This document shows, piece after piece, positions 7,773 through 8,871 of a stretch of 8,871 nucleotides of DNA. Under the pieces are notes generated by a model. It was not told the origin of the DNA and ran no database searches. It worked only from the letters and a program-made list of their open reading frames with translations. This DNA comes from CAYNNP01 sp964398215. Its GTDB lineage: Bacteria; Planctomycetota; Planctomycetia; Pirellulales; Pirellulaceae. Location: NCBI GenBank assembly GCA_964398215.1, contig CAYNNP010000263.1, forward strand, positions 1 to 8,871, in the 5' to 3' direction. The first letter of the stretch is position 1, and each line of letters starts with the position of its first letter. A program made the position numbers and the translations under genes.

Positions 7773-8780
7773 ATGGCTGCCACGATTTACTACGAAAACG
7801 ACGCGGACCTTTCACACTTGAAGGGCAAGAAGGTCGCGATCTTGGGCTACGGCTCGCAGGGTCATGCGCAAGCTCAAAACTTGCGTGATAGCGGATGTGA
7901 CGTGATCATCGGTCAACGACCAGGCAGCCCCAACTATGACCTAGCTGTCTCTCATGGCTTTCAACCGATGTCGATCGCGGATGCCACCAAAGCAGCCGAC
8001 GTTGTCAATTTGCTGTTGCCCGACGAAGTCCAAGGTGACATCTATCGCGACCAAATTCGCGATAACCTGTCTGAGGGCGACGTGTTGATGTGTTCACATG
8101 GTTTCAACATTCACTTTGGCCAGATCACGCCGCCAGCTGGAATCGATACGCTGTTGGTCGCTCCCAAGGGACCTGGTCACCTAGTCCGCAGCGAGTACGA
8201 AAAAGGCGGCGGAGTTCCCTGTCTGATCGCGCTTGGCGATGGTGCTGCGGAATCGACCAAACAAATTGGATTGGCATACGCTAAAGGAATCGGTGGTACA
8301 CGCGGCGGCGTGATCCAAACCTCGTTCGCAGAAGAAACCGAAACGGATTTATTTGGCGAGCAAGTTGTCCTGTGCGGTGGGGTCAGCGAATTGGTGAAAG
8401 CTGGTTTTGAGACTTTGGTCGACGCTGGGTACCAACCCGAAATGGCCTATTTTGAGTGCATGCATGAACTGAAGCTAATCGTGGACCTGCTGTACGAAGG
8501 TGGTTTGAGCTACATGCGTTACAGCATCAGCAATACGGCAGAATACGGTGACTACGTTAGCGGCCCACGGATCATCACGGATGAAACGAAGGCAGAGATG
8601 AAACGGATCCTCAACGAAATTCAGTGTGGTGAGTTTGCACGTAAATGGATTTCAGAAAATCGTGCCGGTGCACCGTTCTTCAAAGCAACACGTCGCCGAG
8701 AACGCTTGCATGGTGTTGAGCAAATTGGTCTCCAACTACGTCGCATGATGACTTGGATCGAGGAGAAAGAAGTCGAGTAG
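7773..8780 (+). CDS. ilvC: Ketol-acid reductoisomerase (class I, NADP-dependent type)
   Basis: A 335-residue enzyme that isomerises acetolactate or acetohydroxybutyrate and reduces the product with NAD(P)H and Mg2+, the second common step of Val/Leu/Ile synthesis in the cytoplasm. The N-terminal Rossmann fold has GYGSQGHA (25-32) and the cofactor-specificity loop GQRPGS (47-52), where Arg49 and Ser52 suit NADPH phosphate binding. Catalytic-region residues are H109 (CSHGFNIHF) and K132 (APKGPGH). The magnesium and substrate ligands appear as D192 and E196 (TDLFGEQ), E228 and E232 (FECMHE), and S253. The length matches short class I enzymes of about 330-340 residues. The ATG at 7773 gives the standard N-terminus; no Shine-Dalgarno is visible. 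It ends in TAG. Confidence 0.97.
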   Translation: MAATIYYENDADLSHLKGKKVAILGYGSQGHAQAQNLRDSGCDVIIGQRPGSPNYDLAVSHGFQPMSIADATKAADVVNLLLPDEVQGDIYRDQIRDNLSEGDVLMCSHGFNIHFGQITPPAGIDTLLVAPKGPGHLVRSEYEKGGGVPCLIALGDGAAESTKQIGLAYAKGIGGTRGGVIQTSFAEETETDLFGEQVVLCGGVSELVKAGFETLVDAGYQPEMAYFECMHELKLIVDLLYEGGLSYMRYSISNTAEYGDYVSGPRIITDETKAEMKRILNEIQCGEFARKWISENRAGAPFFKATRRRERLHGVEQIGLQLRRMMTWIEEKEVE

Positions 8781-8842
8781 GGGCCTCTGTGTGAAGCCGC
8801 AAATTCCTTGAAAAAATGGCCGGATTGATCTAACGTCGGATC

Positions 8843-8855
8843 ATCAAAATTTGAT
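8843..8855. other. Short palindrome downstream of ilvC
   Basis: ATCAAA (8843-8848) and TTTGAT (8850-8855) are mirror complements around one base, about 60 bases past the ilvC stop. A second small pair (TGATC 8826-8830 with GATCA 8839-8843) overlaps it. Neither has a G+C-rich stem plus U-tract, so a terminator is only a weak suggestion. The rest of 8781-8871 shows nothing recognisable. Confidence 0.2.
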
Positions 8856-8871
8856 AGCCTGAGTAATCAAC

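Noticed and set aside
1..8871. CRISPR array, tRNA, insertion sequence or phage genes
   Set aside because: No spaced direct repeats, cloverleaf sequence, transposase or terminal inverted repeats were seen.

Overview
The window looks like chromosomal DNA from a planctomycete, probably a Rhodopirellula-type marine member of the Pirellulales. This is inferred from family content: a very large membrane-anchored DUF3179/VCBS/ASPIC-UnbV protein, core genes scattered singly or in short runs, moderate GC, and starts with little or no Shine-Dalgarno signal. No species can be fixed from the sequence alone. I see no phage, insertion sequence, CRISPR array, tRNA or rRNA.

Layout. 1-304 holds no gene that I can support. 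305-3871 (+) is one long gene for a protein of about 1188 residues: N-terminal membrane anchor, DUF3179 domain, a linker domain, six calcium-type VCBS/FG-GAP loops and a C-terminal ASPIC/UnbV domain. It contains one in-frame TGA, at 3221-3223 (codon 973). After it the same frame stays open and encodes the rest of the same domain architecture. 3898-5082 (-) is hemW and overlaps the end of an RNase Z-family metallohydrolase gene (5073-5912, -). Upstream of that, on the same strand, is scpA (6114-6923, -). A 173-base divergent intergenic region separates scpA from ilvN (ilvH; 7097-7657, +) and ilvC (7773-8780, +), two genes of branched-chain amino-acid biosynthesis.

The main discovery candidate is the in-frame TGA at 3221. 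Three observations argue that it is a selenocysteine codon rather than a stop or pseudogene lesion. (1) The reading frame continues without a shift for 215 codons into a well-preserved sixth calcium loop and an intact ASPIC/UnbV domain. (2) A perfect 6-bp hairpin (3238-3243 with 3250-3255) starts 14 nt after the TGA. Its 6-nt loop, CGUGUC, begins 20 nt after the TGA and has G as its second base, which fits the published description of bacterial SECIS elements. (3) The residues around the TGA form a Sec-Ser-Cys-Phe-Trp motif at a place where, as I recall, related proteins carry Cys in a conserved (C)SFFW-like segment. If correct, this is an extracytoplasmic selenoprotein with a possible UxC redox motif plus the DUF3179 CxxC. 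Selenocysteine machinery (selA, selB, selC, selD) is not in this window and must be sought elsewhere in the genome.

The other genes are ordinary housekeeping: HemW (heme-related radical SAM protein), an RNase Z-like enzyme, the condensin subunit ScpA, the acetolactate synthase regulatory subunit and ketol-acid reductoisomerase. Smaller points of interest are a 10-bp inverted repeat between scpA and the RNase Z-like gene, the hemW overlap, the absence of ilvB and scpB next to their partners, and the fact that no gene here ends with TGA.
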